Part shown: in pieces, positions 37,236 to 45,210 of the stretch
How the letters are laid out: each line of letters begins with the position of its first letter
How positions within the stretch are numbered: position 1 is the stretch's first letter
NCBI GenBank assembly: GCA_041689935.1
Contig: JBDNFI010000012.1
Span: 1 to 64,000 of the forward strand
Reading direction: 5' to 3'
DNA length: 64,000 nucleotides
From: CAXBDP01 sp041689935
Lineage (GTDB): Bacteria; Bacteroidota; Bacteroidia; Cytophagales; Cyclobacteriaceae
Position numbers and translations under genes: made by a program
Notes under the pieces: model-generated
Told to the model about the DNA's origin: nothing
The model's database searches: none
Seen by the model: the letters and a program-made list of their open reading frames with translations, nothing else

Positions 37236-37484
37236 ATGAAAAGAATAAAGCTGTTATTAATTTTGTTTATTATTTCATTATTTTGATTAAGTTTAAATGC
37301 TGATCCATGTGGAGATAAGTGTAAGCAAGATTTAACTATCAATGCTAATGGTTATTGTAATACCACGCTAATCATGTGTCATGAATCTTCAACTGGTGAA
37401 GTTTATGTAATGCGGTGCACTATAATTGTGCCTCATATTAATGCTGAGGAAAAAAGGTGCAAACGCCCTCTTTGGATGGAATAA
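37236..37484 (+). pseudogene. Broken small Cys-rich secreted peptide gene
   Basis: 83 codons from ATG to TAA, interrupted by TGA at codon 17 (37284-37286), in the hydrophobic part of an otherwise good signal peptide. The 66 codons after it encode six Cys, beginning CGDKC directly after the leader. The downstream 78-residue protein has the same CGxxC start and similar Cys spacing, so the two are paralogues. A single base change (TGA from TGG, TTA or CGA) explains the stop; no frameshift is needed. Either a recent pseudogene or a sequencing error. Confidence 0.65.
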
Positions 37485-37502
37485 TTTTAAACGTAATAAA
37501 TT

Positions 37503-37739
37503 ATGAAAAAATTAATTCTATTTTTTGCAACAATAACACTTTATTTAGCATTTCCTAATGAATTGAAAAGTGGAGATTGTGGAGCTTCTTGTAGTTATAC
37601 TCCATTTGACTTTGGGTATGAATGTAGAGAGGTTTTATATCTTTTTAATGGTCAATTTTATTGGGTAAATATGTGTGTGTCAGATACTATTCTTACTCCA
37701 TTTAATAAGGTTGGAAATTGTATTATTCAAATCAAATAG
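37503..37739 (+). CDS. Small Cys-rich secreted peptide
   Basis: 78 residues; signal peptide (about 1-23) followed by a mature peptide of roughly 55 residues with five Cys, the first two as CGASC. Related in layout to the broken gene 18 bp upstream (CGDKC start, similar later Cys spacing). No maturase, radical SAM or peptidase gene is beside it. The next genes are two lipoproteins that look like beta-propellers, which suggests but does not show a joint role at the cell surface. Similarity to Bacteroidota NVEALA peptides is only in size, Cys content and neighbourhood. Confidence 0.65.
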   Translation: MKKLILFFATITLYLAFPNELKSGDCGASCSYTPFDFGYECREVLYLFNGQFYWVNMCVSDTILTPFNKVGNCIIQIK

Positions 37740-37786
37740 TAAAAAAATCATTCATTTTTATGATAGATAATTTTTAGTCTAACTTA

Positions 37787-38947
37787 TTGCTTTTACTTAG
37801 TTTTCTATTCTTAGTAAGCTGTAATTCCAGTAAAGGAATAGAGGATCCGTTAAAAGTTAAGGTGAATGAAGCGACGTATCTTTTAGGGGAGGAAAAGTTA
37901 GTGCTTCCGTTAGACTATGAATCGGGTGTTGATTCTTATATTAGGGGATACGTGGATTTTGACAGATATTTCTTCTATAATAAAAGCAATAAAAGTATAT
38001 ATACATACTTATTACGAGACTCCCTTTTCGAACTCGAATACATTACCCAAGTTCCTTTGAGTTTGGATAGCCATTTACAAAGAGTTGCTGAAGTATATTA
38101 TCATAATACAGATTCGATTTTCGTTTTTGATGATCGTAATTTATATGGGGATCGTCCTGATTTGTTTCTTATCAATGTAAATGGAGAGATACTTAATTCC
38201 TATAAACTTTCTAATGTCACGAATGGTGATGTAATGAAACTCGATAGACTGTATACGATTACAGGTCCCACTGTGTACTATCATAAAGGTAAAATTTATA
38301 TGGCCACAAGTTTGAGCGACCAAACGACCAAGGAAAATTTGAAACCTCTTTTGATTTATGATTTAGTTACAGGCGAAAAGACACTTCGTGGGGAATTCCC
38401 CTTGCTCCCCACTACTCCAATTTTTGGTCAATTTACTTACTCTTTTCAGTTTGTGTTTGTTCCAGATAGAGAAGAATTATATTTCTCATGGGCTTATGAA
38501 TCAGACTTATATCGTTATAGCTTGGTGAAGGATACTTGGGAAAAATTTAGATTTAGTGCAGATGAGTTTTCTAGGCCAGATGAAATGACTAAAAGGGACA
38601 ATCTGCGATCCTATACTGAGTCTAACTCTTGGTTTTACGGCGTTTTTTACGATTACAAAACTAAAAGATTGCATAGACAATTGCTTTCTAGTCTTACTGA
38701 ATTTAGCCCAACGATGAGTTCATCTAATTTGGTTCAAGGCTTGGTATTGACTCCTGATGAACAACGAATGGTTGTTTATAGTATTGATATAGAAACAGGA
38801 AACTATGATGTAGTACATGGGTTTAGTCATTTTAGGACAATATTGTTTCACCCACGCCTCGGCCCTCTAATGCAAACACAGTTAAATGAATCTTACAACC
38901 TAGATGTAGAAGATTACTTAATTTTAGCCCCTATTGTTATTCAATAA
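37787..38947 (+). CDS. Beta-propeller-like lipoprotein (DUF4221-like), N-terminus uncertain
   Basis: 386 residues from TTG with a short lipobox leader ending LVSC (Cys12). An in-frame ATG at 37760 is followed by TAG at codon 6, so either translation starts at TTG or the leader is damaged. The body has repeated strands in a 6-bladed-propeller pattern (HNTDSIFVFDDRNLYG, GPTVYYHKGKIYMA, EELYFSWAYESDLYRYSL) that recalls DUF4221, though I cannot confirm the family. Paralogue of the next gene; probably surface-anchored. Confidence 0.7.
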   Translation: MLLLSFLFLVSCNSSKGIEDPLKVKVNEATYLLGEEKLVLPLDYESGVDSYIRGYVDFDRYFFYNKSNKSIYTYLLRDSLFELEYITQVPLSLDSHLQRVAEVYYHNTDSIFVFDDRNLYGDRPDLFLINVNGEILNSYKLSNVTNGDVMKLDRLYTITGPTVYYHKGKIYMATSLSDQTTKENLKPLLIYDLVTGEKTLRGEFPLLPTTPIFGQFTYSFQFVFVPDREELYFSWAYESDLYRYSLVKDTWEKFRFSADEFSRPDEMTKRDNLRSYTESNSWFYGVFYDYKTKRLHRQLLSSLTEFSPTMSSSNLVQGLVLTPDEQRMVVYSIDIETGNYDVVHGFSHFRTILFHPRLGPLMQTQLNESYNLDVEDYLILAPIVIQ

Positions 38948-38966
38948 TTTTACAATTTCATTAATT

Positions 38967-40142
38967 ATGCGATTATTTTTATCCTTTTTGATTCTTGCAA
39001 TTGTACTTACAGTTGCATTTGCCTGTTCAAATTTGGAGGAGGCATATGAAGTAAAAATTACTAATAAGAAGGTTCAGGTAGGAGACATGTTGATTGGGAT
39101 TAAATTAGATTCTGTCAGTGGATCCTACTACAAAATAAAGGGAATTACTCCGCTAAATGAATATTATTATTTTAATCCCTACAATTTAAGTATTTATCTA
39201 TATGACTTAACCGACAGTATCAATGATGTTAAGAAAAGAATAAGAATTCCGTTGGATGCCTCAATCAATTTCCGCAATGTAGACGATATCTGCTATCATA
39301 ATCAGGACTCAATATTTGTATATGATAACTCAAATGAAGAGGGCTCGAATGCTGACTTATTTTTATTGAATGGGGAGGGAGCTATTGTCAATTCATTTAA
39401 TGTTTTTGACCTGAGTCAAGGTGATCCTATGAGGGTTCCAAAGGATAATGTTTTTAACGGGCCAACGATGATTTACCATAAAGGGAATATGTATTTTTCT
39501 GCATTGCCAACTAGTAGGACCAACTCTGATAAAATTGCGCCCTTATTGAAATACAACTTAGCAAAAAGAGAACGAAGTCTTTTGGGAGATTTTGAAATAA
39601 AAATACCAGATTCTTATCATTACGTACAATTTACCATGAATGGTTTTATTGATTTCAATCCGAAGACAGAAAAGATATATTTTTCCTACGCTTATGATTC
39701 TGATTTATATGTTTTTGATATCAATAAGCAAGAATGGAAAACGCTTAGGTTCATGGCTGATCTGTTCAGAAGTCCAGATGGTATTGGTACAGCTGAGGTT
39801 ATTCCTTATATACAAGAAAATACATGGTTTATGTACCTAATGGTTGACCCTAGAGATAATACGGTGCTTAGAAAACTCTCTATCCCAAATGATGCTTCAT
39901 TGCCTGATGACTTTGATAACAATTCGATGCTCCCGCCACCGTTATTTAATCAGTGGTTATTCAAAATTGATCCAAATACAGGTGATTATGTTCAAGTTTC
40001 TGATTTTGACTTGCGTAAAGTAAGGTTTATTCATCCGAAATGGGGACCTATGATTACCGTTCAAGTAAATTACGATTCTTTAGGTCTTGATCCTCAAGAT
40101 TATATATTCTTCTCGCCAGTTGATTTTTCTGGTCCTGAATAG
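38967..40142 (+). CDS. Beta-propeller-like lipoprotein (DUF4221-like), paralogue
   Basis: 391 residues, lipoprotein signal peptide ending AFAC (Cys22). Shares the segments HNQDSIFVYDNSNEEG, GPTMIYHKGNMYFS, KIYFSYAYDSDLYVFD and the C-terminal WGPMITVQVNYDSLGLDPQDYIFFSP with the upstream gene in the same order. The ATG at 38967 gives a proper leader; an earlier in-frame TTG overlaps the neighbour and is rejected. With the small Cys-rich peptides it forms a compact accessory cassette. Confidence 0.75.
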   Translation: MRLFLSFLILAIVLTVAFACSNLEEAYEVKITNKKVQVGDMLIGIKLDSVSGSYYKIKGITPLNEYYYFNPYNLSIYLYDLTDSINDVKKRIRIPLDASINFRNVDDICYHNQDSIFVYDNSNEEGSNADLFLLNGEGAIVNSFNVFDLSQGDPMRVPKDNVFNGPTMIYHKGNMYFSALPTSRTNSDKIAPLLKYNLAKRERSLLGDFEIKIPDSYHYVQFTMNGFIDFNPKTEKIYFSYAYDSDLYVFDINKQEWKTLRFMADLFRSPDGIGTAEVIPYIQENTWFMYLMVDPRDNTVLRKLSIPNDASLPDDFDNNSMLPPPLFNQWLFKIDPNTGDYVQVSDFDLRKVRFIHPKWGPMITVQVNYDSLGLDPQDYIFFSPVDFSGPE

Positions 40143-40200
40143 ATTTGATTGAAATTCTAGATAACAATTAATCAACAAATTTTCTCTTAATTAGTATTGA

Positions 40201-40324
40201 AAAATCATCCTCCCGCGATCAAATATATACGCGTGCCACCCGCAAAGGCGATTTGATGCTAGATTATTGGAAAAGAAACGCGCCAGCAGATACAGTTTGG
40301 AGAGATTCGTTGAGTATGGATTGA
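40201..40324 (+). pseudogene. 3'-end remnant duplicating the lipoprotein gene at 35.97-36.88 kb
   Basis: The reading frame from about 40217 encodes DQIYTRATRKGDLMLDYWKRN and continues to a stop at 40322-40324, matching the last residues of the gene ending at 36880 (DQAYTRAIRKGNLMLDYWKRN). Identity over the overlap is roughly 90% at the DNA level. Homology begins abruptly near 40201 with no start codon. The remnant and parent bracket the peptide/propeller cassette. A GCGGGAGG octamer (minus) sits at the left edge where the parent reads differently. Confidence 0.8.
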
Positions 40325-40386
40325 TTTCCCAATTCTAAGCTGATACTACTTCATCAAGCTTCATCATCAATAAAGCATTTATCGAA

Positions 40387-41352
40387 TTAAAAATTCTGAG
40401 CTAAATAGAAATATAGTGGCATCCCAACAGTAATGTTTATCGGAAAGGTAACCGCCAGAGCCATTGGCAAGAATAAACCAGGGTTAGCTTCAGGCACAGA
40501 TATTTTCATGGCAGCAGGTACAGCAATATAAGAAGCACCAGCGGCTAAGATGGCAAACAAGAATCTATTGCCTAGATCATCGGTAACTACTGAACTTATA
40601 ATGGCAACGATGCTGCCATTAACCAATGGTATTACTATCGCAAAAATGAGCGGGAACCAGCCAAATGAAAAGAATGCTTTCAATTTCCTACCACTTGTTA
40701 TGCCCATATCCAACAGAAAGATTGCCAAAAACCCTTTGAACAAATCATTGGTGAAAGGTTCTATCCCTTCTGCTTGTTGCGCATTTGCCAAATATCCAAT
40801 GATCAAACTCCCCAGAATAAGCAACACGCTGCCGTTGGTAAATGAATGACGGAGGACGGCGATTTTGCTAATACTTTTATTCGAAGTTTCCTTATTGAAA
40901 ATTGTGAGTAGCACTAGCCCAACAATAATCGCTGGCGACTCCATTAAGGCCATAATAGCAACCATATGCCCCTGTGCAACTAATTGTTGCGATTCTAGAA
41001 ATGATACTGCCGTCACAAAAGTAACCGCACTGACCGAACCATAAGCCGCTGCGACGGCTGCCGAATCATACACATTTAATTTTATTTTGAGTATCAAAAA
41101 TGTGTAAACTGGAATGATCACTGCGATGGTCATACCAAACAACATTGACCAGCCTATTTCACTTGTAATAGCTTCGTGAGATAATTCTTGACCTCCTTTA
41201 AAACCTATGGCAAAAAGTAGATAAAGAGAAATGAATTTCGATGAATTGGACGGTATTTCTAAATCACTTTTTAAATAAACAGCAATTATCCCAAGTACAA
41301 AAAACAATAAAGCAGGATTGGTTAGATTTTCAATAAGTAGGCTGAAATTCAT
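40387..41352 (-). CDS. sbtA: Sodium-dependent bicarbonate transport family permease
   Basis: 321 residues, nine or ten helices. Resembles cyanobacterial SbtA: FFVLGIIAVYLKSDLEIP near the start, AAAYGSVSAVTFVTAVSFLE, and MESPAIIVGLVLLTI in the middle; LFLLDMGITSG-like and AGASYIAVPAAMKISVPEANPGLFLPMALAVTFPIN segments follow. High-affinity bicarbonate/sodium symport across the inner membrane. No SbtB gene is next to it. Single gene. Confidence 0.92.
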   Translation of the reverse strand: MNFSLLIENLTNPALLFFVLGIIAVYLKSDLEIPSNSSKFISLYLLFAIGFKGGQELSHEAITSEIGWSMLFGMTIAVIIPVYTFLILKIKLNVYDSAAVAAAYGSVSAVTFVTAVSFLESQQLVAQGHMVAIMALMESPAIIVGLVLLTIFNKETSNKSISKIAVLRHSFTNGSVLLILGSLIIGYLANAQQAEGIEPFTNDLFKGFLAIFLLDMGITSGRKLKAFFSFGWFPLIFAIVIPLVNGSIVAIISSVVTDDLGNRFLFAILAAGASYIAVPAAMKISVPEANPGLFLPMALAVTFPINITVGMPLYFYLAQNF

Positions 41353-41872
41353 CTTTTATGTTCTGTAGGCAAGTCTGATTTTTAAAAAGAACCAAGGTAC
41401 TCATTTCCTCGGAAAATTATTTATTGGAAATCCGATAGGAACGATCGCTTAGGTTACTCAAATCTATCCATTATTGTTTAGGGCAATGGGAATTAAATTC
41501 TTTTAGACCTTTTTTATTGATGCCGCATGTTTCTCTGAACGAGTTTTACTTGCTTTTGCCTCCATTAGGGTTTGCATGTGTTTTTCAACCTCCCGCTTAG
41601 GATTTAGCATTCTGTTGCGAGCTATTCGATCTTCTCACTCAATGCGCTCTATTGAAATAAAGTTTTTCAATTAGGGTAATTGATTGACCTTAAGCCAACA
41701 TTCAATAAGATTTGCACAACTTCTTCATCTGAAAATTGGGTTAAATTCAATCTCAACAAACTCATTCAGGAAGTCCAAAGGGTTTACAAGCTCAAAACCA
41801 GAGCTTCCGATGGGATTGCTTGCTATTCGGCAATCATTTCCGTGAATTTTTCTGGGACTAAAACGAAAAAAA
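41353..41872. other. Intergenic region with one degraded frame
   Basis: About 520 bp between sbtA and icd. The only coding-like signal is the short minus-strand remnant near 41503-41673. The plus-strand open frame from 41680 runs into the icd terminator and has no gene signals, so I do not call it. Confidence 0.6.
41503..41673 (-). pseudogene. Possible decayed small gene
   Basis: On the minus strand a frame reads FISIERIE, then TGA (41635-41637), then EDRIARNRMLNPKREVEKHM and on to RSEKHAASIKKV and a stop at 41503-41505. The basic, helix-like composition looks coding, but I cannot identify the family. It contains a GCGGGAGG octamer (LNPKREVEK). Low confidence. Confidence 0.3.
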
Positions 41873-41911
41873 ATATCCGAATGCAAACTCTTCATAGTTG
41901 CATCCGGATAT
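41873..41911 (-). terminator. Terminator of icd
   Basis: ATATCCGGATGCAA and TTGCATTCGGATAT pair with one mismatch in 14 around an 11-nt loop, followed on the minus strand by eight T residues. It begins 16 bp after the icd stop. Confidence 0.9.
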
Positions 41912-41926
41912 AATTAGTTGCTGATG

Positions 41927-43363
41927 TTACTGACCTTGCCCTAAAGAATAGGCGGCTTTTCCATCAAATGAATAGAGATTTTCCGTTTTGATAGTGTCAA
42001 TATTTTCCTTGATCGAATTATTCAAAAGATCAATGATGGAAGATTTATTGAAAGCAGCACCTTGGGTAGGCTCAAATCTACATCTCCAATGATCTGTACA
42101 AAAAGTTTCTTTAAACCCATTTGGCCAAACTTTGATGCCTCTATTGGTGATCATCTTCAGTTTGATATGGTCACTTTCTATCGTTTTTAGTTTATCAGCA
42201 AGTTCGTTTGGCTCAAGCCCATTCCAATGCACAAACACATCCACACCTACTAGTTGTTTATTGGCAGCTGGTCTGCGTTTATATTTTGGAAGCGACAAGG
42301 CCGAATCTGAAGCATAAGAAGCTTGTTTAAGAATGGTCGGCCTTTGGCCAAGATTGCCAATGACCGCTTGAGCAAATTCCTTCGTTCCTACTTTTGACGT
42401 GCTTAAGCCTTCCCCGTAAATATCAGCTGTATGAATGCCCTGCTCTAGGGTAAGCAACCATGCATTTTGGATGGTTTCGGCTATCGACGATTGCCCGATA
42501 TGATTCAACATCATAACGGCACCTTGCAATAGGCCTGAAGGATTAGCGATATTTTTTCCGCCAATATCTGGAGCCGTTCCATGGATGGCTTCGAACATAG
42601 AGCACTCCTCTCCAATATTTGAAGAGCCTCCCAAACCAACTGAACCTGTGATTTCGGCGGCGATATCCGAAATAATATCGCCGTATAAATTTGGCATTAC
42701 AAGTACATCAAATCTTTCTGGCGATTCGGCCACTTTAGCCGCTCCGATATCCACAATCCAATGCTCTTTAGTGATTTCAGGGTATTCCTCTGCGATTTCA
42801 TCAAACACTTGGTGAAACAAACCATCCGTTTGTTTCATAATATTATCTTTTGTGAAGCAGGTTACCTTTTTGCGGTTTTGTTGCGTAGCATATTCAAAAG
42901 CATATCGAACAATTTTTTCACAACCAGGACGGCTGATCAATTTTAGGCATTGTACCACTTCATCAGTTTGTTGATGTTCAATACCTGCATATAAGTCTTC
43001 CTCATTTTCCCTTATAATGACCAAATCCATTTTAGGATGCTTGGTTTGAATGATAGGGTGCAAACTCATGCAGGGCCTTACATTAGCATATAGTCCAAGG
43101 AATTTGCGGGTGGTTACATTTAAGCTCTTGTAGCCGCCACCTTGTGGAGTGGTAATAGGTGCTTTCAAAAAGATTTTGTTACGTCTGATTACGTCCCAAG
43201 AATCAGCACTAATTCCGGAGGTGTTTCCAGCCAAGTAAACCTTTTCGCCAACCTGTATTTCTTCAATTTCAATTTTTGCTCCCGCTGCCAAAAGTATTTC
43301 TAATGTGGCATCCATAATTTCTGGGCCAATTCCATCACCTTTTGCTATCGTAATTTTTGTCAT
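41927..43363 (-). CDS. icd: NADP-dependent isocitrate dehydrogenase
   Basis: 478 residues. Oxidises isocitrate to 2-oxoglutarate and carbon dioxide in the TCA cycle. MTKITIAKGDGIGPEIM is the N-terminus; VIIRENEEDLYAGIEH and NLYGDIISDIAAEITGSVGLGGS (catalytic and metal residues) follow, with HGTAPDIGGKNIANPSGLLQ at the nucleotide site. The C-terminal extension of about 130 residues marks the Thermus/Rickettsia-type enzyme rather than the E. coli type. The start is at the ATG at 43363; an upstream in-frame start adds ten residues. Divergent from the LysR gene. Confidence 0.95.
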   Translation of the reverse strand: MTKITIAKGDGIGPEIMDATLEILLAAGAKIEIEEIQVGEKVYLAGNTSGISADSWDVIRRNKIFLKAPITTPQGGGYKSLNVTTRKFLGLYANVRPCMSLHPIIQTKHPKMDLVIIRENEEDLYAGIEHQQTDEVVQCLKLISRPGCEKIVRYAFEYATQQNRKKVTCFTKDNIMKQTDGLFHQVFDEIAEEYPEITKEHWIVDIGAAKVAESPERFDVLVMPNLYGDIISDIAAEITGSVGLGGSSNIGEECSMFEAIHGTAPDIGGKNIANPSGLLQGAVMMLNHIGQSSIAETIQNAWLLTLEQGIHTADIYGEGLSTSKVGTKEFAQAVIGNLGQRPTILKQASYASDSALSLPKYKRRPAANKQLVGVDVFVHWNGLEPNELADKLKTIESDHIKLKMITNRGIKVWPNGFKETFCTDHWRCRFEPTQGAAFNKSSIIDLLNNSIKENIDTIKTENLYSFDGKAAYSLGQGQ

Positions 43364-43456
43364 TTGAATCGATTTTTTTTTCCAATCTTGCAAAGATGAC
43401 TATTTCATTACATAATTTTTTATTTATCTTTATAATGGAAAGCATAAATAAATTTT

Positions 43457-44380
43457 ATGAATTATACTTTAAATCAGCTACGGATTTTTCTCAAAATTGT
43501 TCAAACGCAAAGTGTTACGAAGGCCTCCGAAGAAATGCATTTAACCCAACCTGCGGTTTCTATTCAGCTCAAAAACTTCCAGAATCAGTTCGATATTCCT
43601 CTTACAGAGATAGTTGGGCGAAATATTTACATCACAGAATTTGGGAAAGAAATTGCCGAAGCTGCGGAAAGCATCATAAATCAGGTCTATGCAATCAATA
43701 ACAAAACCTTGGCTTACAGGGGACAGATGGTGGGTAGGCTAAAGTTTTCGGTGGTGTCCACTGGAAAATATGTGATGCCTTATTTCCTTACGGAATTTAT
43801 GACACAACATGCCGGGATACAATTAGTGATGGATGTAACCAATAAGAATATGGTTATAAAAAGTTTGGAAAATAATGAAGTTGATTTTGCCCTTGTTTCG
43901 ATTTTGCCATCCAATCTTCCTATCGAGAAATTAGATTTGCTTCAAAACAAATTGTACCTCGTCGGCAATACCAAATCAAAAATTAAGAAGTCCCTCAGCC
44001 CACATGAAGTCTTCCAAAACTTACCGTTGATTTTCAGAGAAAAAGGCTCCGGCACGAGGCAAACAATGGAAAATTTCATTGAGGGAAACGATTTCAAAGT
44101 ATTGAAAAAAATGGAACTGACTTCGAATGAAGCGGTAAAACAAGCACTATTGGCAGGTTTGGGCTATTCGATTATGCCCTTAATTGGCATTAAAAATGAA
44201 CTGCACACGAAGGAGCTACAAATAATTCCTTTGAAAGGGCTGCCAATCAGAACAACTTGGAGCTTGATTTGGCTAAAGAGCAAAAAACACTCGCCGGTTT
44301 CTTTATCCTTCTTATCGCATTTGAGAGAGCATAAAGCGCAAATTGTTCAAGATACCTTTAGCTGGTATGAGCAGTATTAG
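43457..44380 (+). CDS. LysR-family transcriptional regulator
   Basis: 307 residues. N-terminal winged helix-turn-helix (MNYTLNQLRIFLKIVQTQSVTKASEEMHLTQPAVSIQLKNF) and an effector domain shaped like a periplasmic binding protein from about residue 90. It is divergent from icd with a 93-bp gap between starts, so it may regulate icd or, given its CbbR/CysB-like neighbourhood, sbtA. The ligand cannot be inferred. Confidence 0.93.
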   Translation: MNYTLNQLRIFLKIVQTQSVTKASEEMHLTQPAVSIQLKNFQNQFDIPLTEIVGRNIYITEFGKEIAEAAESIINQVYAINNKTLAYRGQMVGRLKFSVVSTGKYVMPYFLTEFMTQHAGIQLVMDVTNKNMVIKSLENNEVDFALVSILPSNLPIEKLDLLQNKLYLVGNTKSKIKKSLSPHEVFQNLPLIFREKGSGTRQTMENFIEGNDFKVLKKMELTSNEAVKQALLAGLGYSIMPLIGIKNELHTKELQIIPLKGLPIRTTWSLIWLKSKKHSPVSLSFLSHLREHKAQIVQDTFSWYEQY

Positions 44381-44416
44381 GTGGGCTTGGCTGTTTCCGT
44401 ATAATATCTGTGAATC

Positions 44417-44980
44417 TTAGACCCTGAGCAAACCTCGAAAACCTCTTGCACCATCATATGACTCTACTTCACTGTGAGAAATAAAAACGGATCCATAGCG
44501 CCAATCGCCAATTATCGCACCACCTAGTTTGCGCATGGAGGGCGGTGTCTTAAGCCAACTCGAGGTTTTGGTATCCATCTTTCCAAGCTGCTGTATTTGA
44601 TGGTATTGTGCAGCCGATAAAAGCTCAATACCCATTTCAGCTGCCATGCCTACAGCACTATGTTCAGGTTTTAATTTTTTTCTTGATCCCAAAGCTTCGT
44701 GATCATAACAAACACTTCGGCGGCCTGCGGGACTTTCGGCTGAGCAATCACAAAATACAAACTCATCAGATTCTTCGTAATAGGCTACCACATCTGGCTC
44801 GCCACCCGTATCTTCCATTTGGTACAGCGACCATAGCTTTTCGGGCTTCTGTTCAAGTTTGGCTTGTATATCAGCCCAATTCAGTTCTATATGGCGTTGC
44901 GGATTTTTTCGAAACCGCTCGGCTAAGGTTTTGAGGAGGGTATCTTTTTGATCGGAGGAAAGGCTGGTTTTAACGGGCAT
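44417..44980 (-). CDS. DUF4256 domain-containing protein
   Basis: 187 residues, one domain for the whole length. Recognised by YYEESDEFVFCDCSAESPAGRRSVCYDHEAL and RYGSVFISHSEVESYDGARGFRGLLRV. Function unknown; the CDC and VC cysteines might bind metal. Single gene. Directly upstream is a dyad-symmetric GTTCAC operator cluster, so it is probably regulated by a dedicated repressor. Confidence 0.88.
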   Translation of the reverse strand: MPVKTSLSSDQKDTLLKTLAERFRKNPQRHIELNWADIQAKLEQKPEKLWSLYQMEDTGGEPDVVAYYEESDEFVFCDCSAESPAGRRSVCYDHEALGSRKKLKPEHSAVGMAAEMGIELLSAAQYHQIQQLGKMDTKTSSWLKTPPSMRKLGGAIIGDWRYGSVFISHSEVESYDGARGFRGLLRV

Positions 44981-45009
44981 TTTTGAATGAAATTTAGTGA
45001 AAGTTTTTT

Positions 45010-45060
45010 GTTCACAAATTTTAACTGTTCACGTTACGTGAACAAATAAAAAATGTGAAC
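45010..45060. promoter_or_regulatory. Dyad-symmetric GTTCAC operator cluster
   Basis: GTTCAC lies at 45010-45015; the near-perfect palindrome GTTCACGTTACGTGAAC at 45027-45043; GTGAAC at 45055-45060. Direct repeats of each hexamer are 17 bp apart, and the whole block is symmetric about 45035. It starts 30 bp upstream of the DUF4256 ATG. The binding protein is unknown. Confidence 0.75.
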
Positions 45061-45210
45061 AAAATTTTTAAAGACTGAGTCTTGCGTAGACTTTATTCCT
45101 TTTTCTCTTCGTTCAATCTATCCCGATCAGTGAAATTGATTTTTACTATGTCTAATACTATCAGCCATTCTCCTCATTAGTATTCTTTCATTCATTGCCT
45201 CTCTAGCAAA
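45061..45210. other. Short intergenic region between the operator and hipA
   Basis: No gene seen; AT-rich. It contains no hairpin terminator for hipA that I can identify. Confidence 0.5.

Noticed and set aside
40201..40324. Complete gene at the 40.2 kb remnant
   Set aside because: No start codon; homology begins abruptly in the middle of the parent gene's last segment.
41680..41913. 77-codon open frame
   Set aside because: It starts from TTG, overlaps the icd terminator and has no domain or neighbour support.
43357..43701. 114-codon frame overlapping the LysR gene start
   Set aside because: It is the shadow of the LysR frame; the helix-turn-helix is in the other frame.
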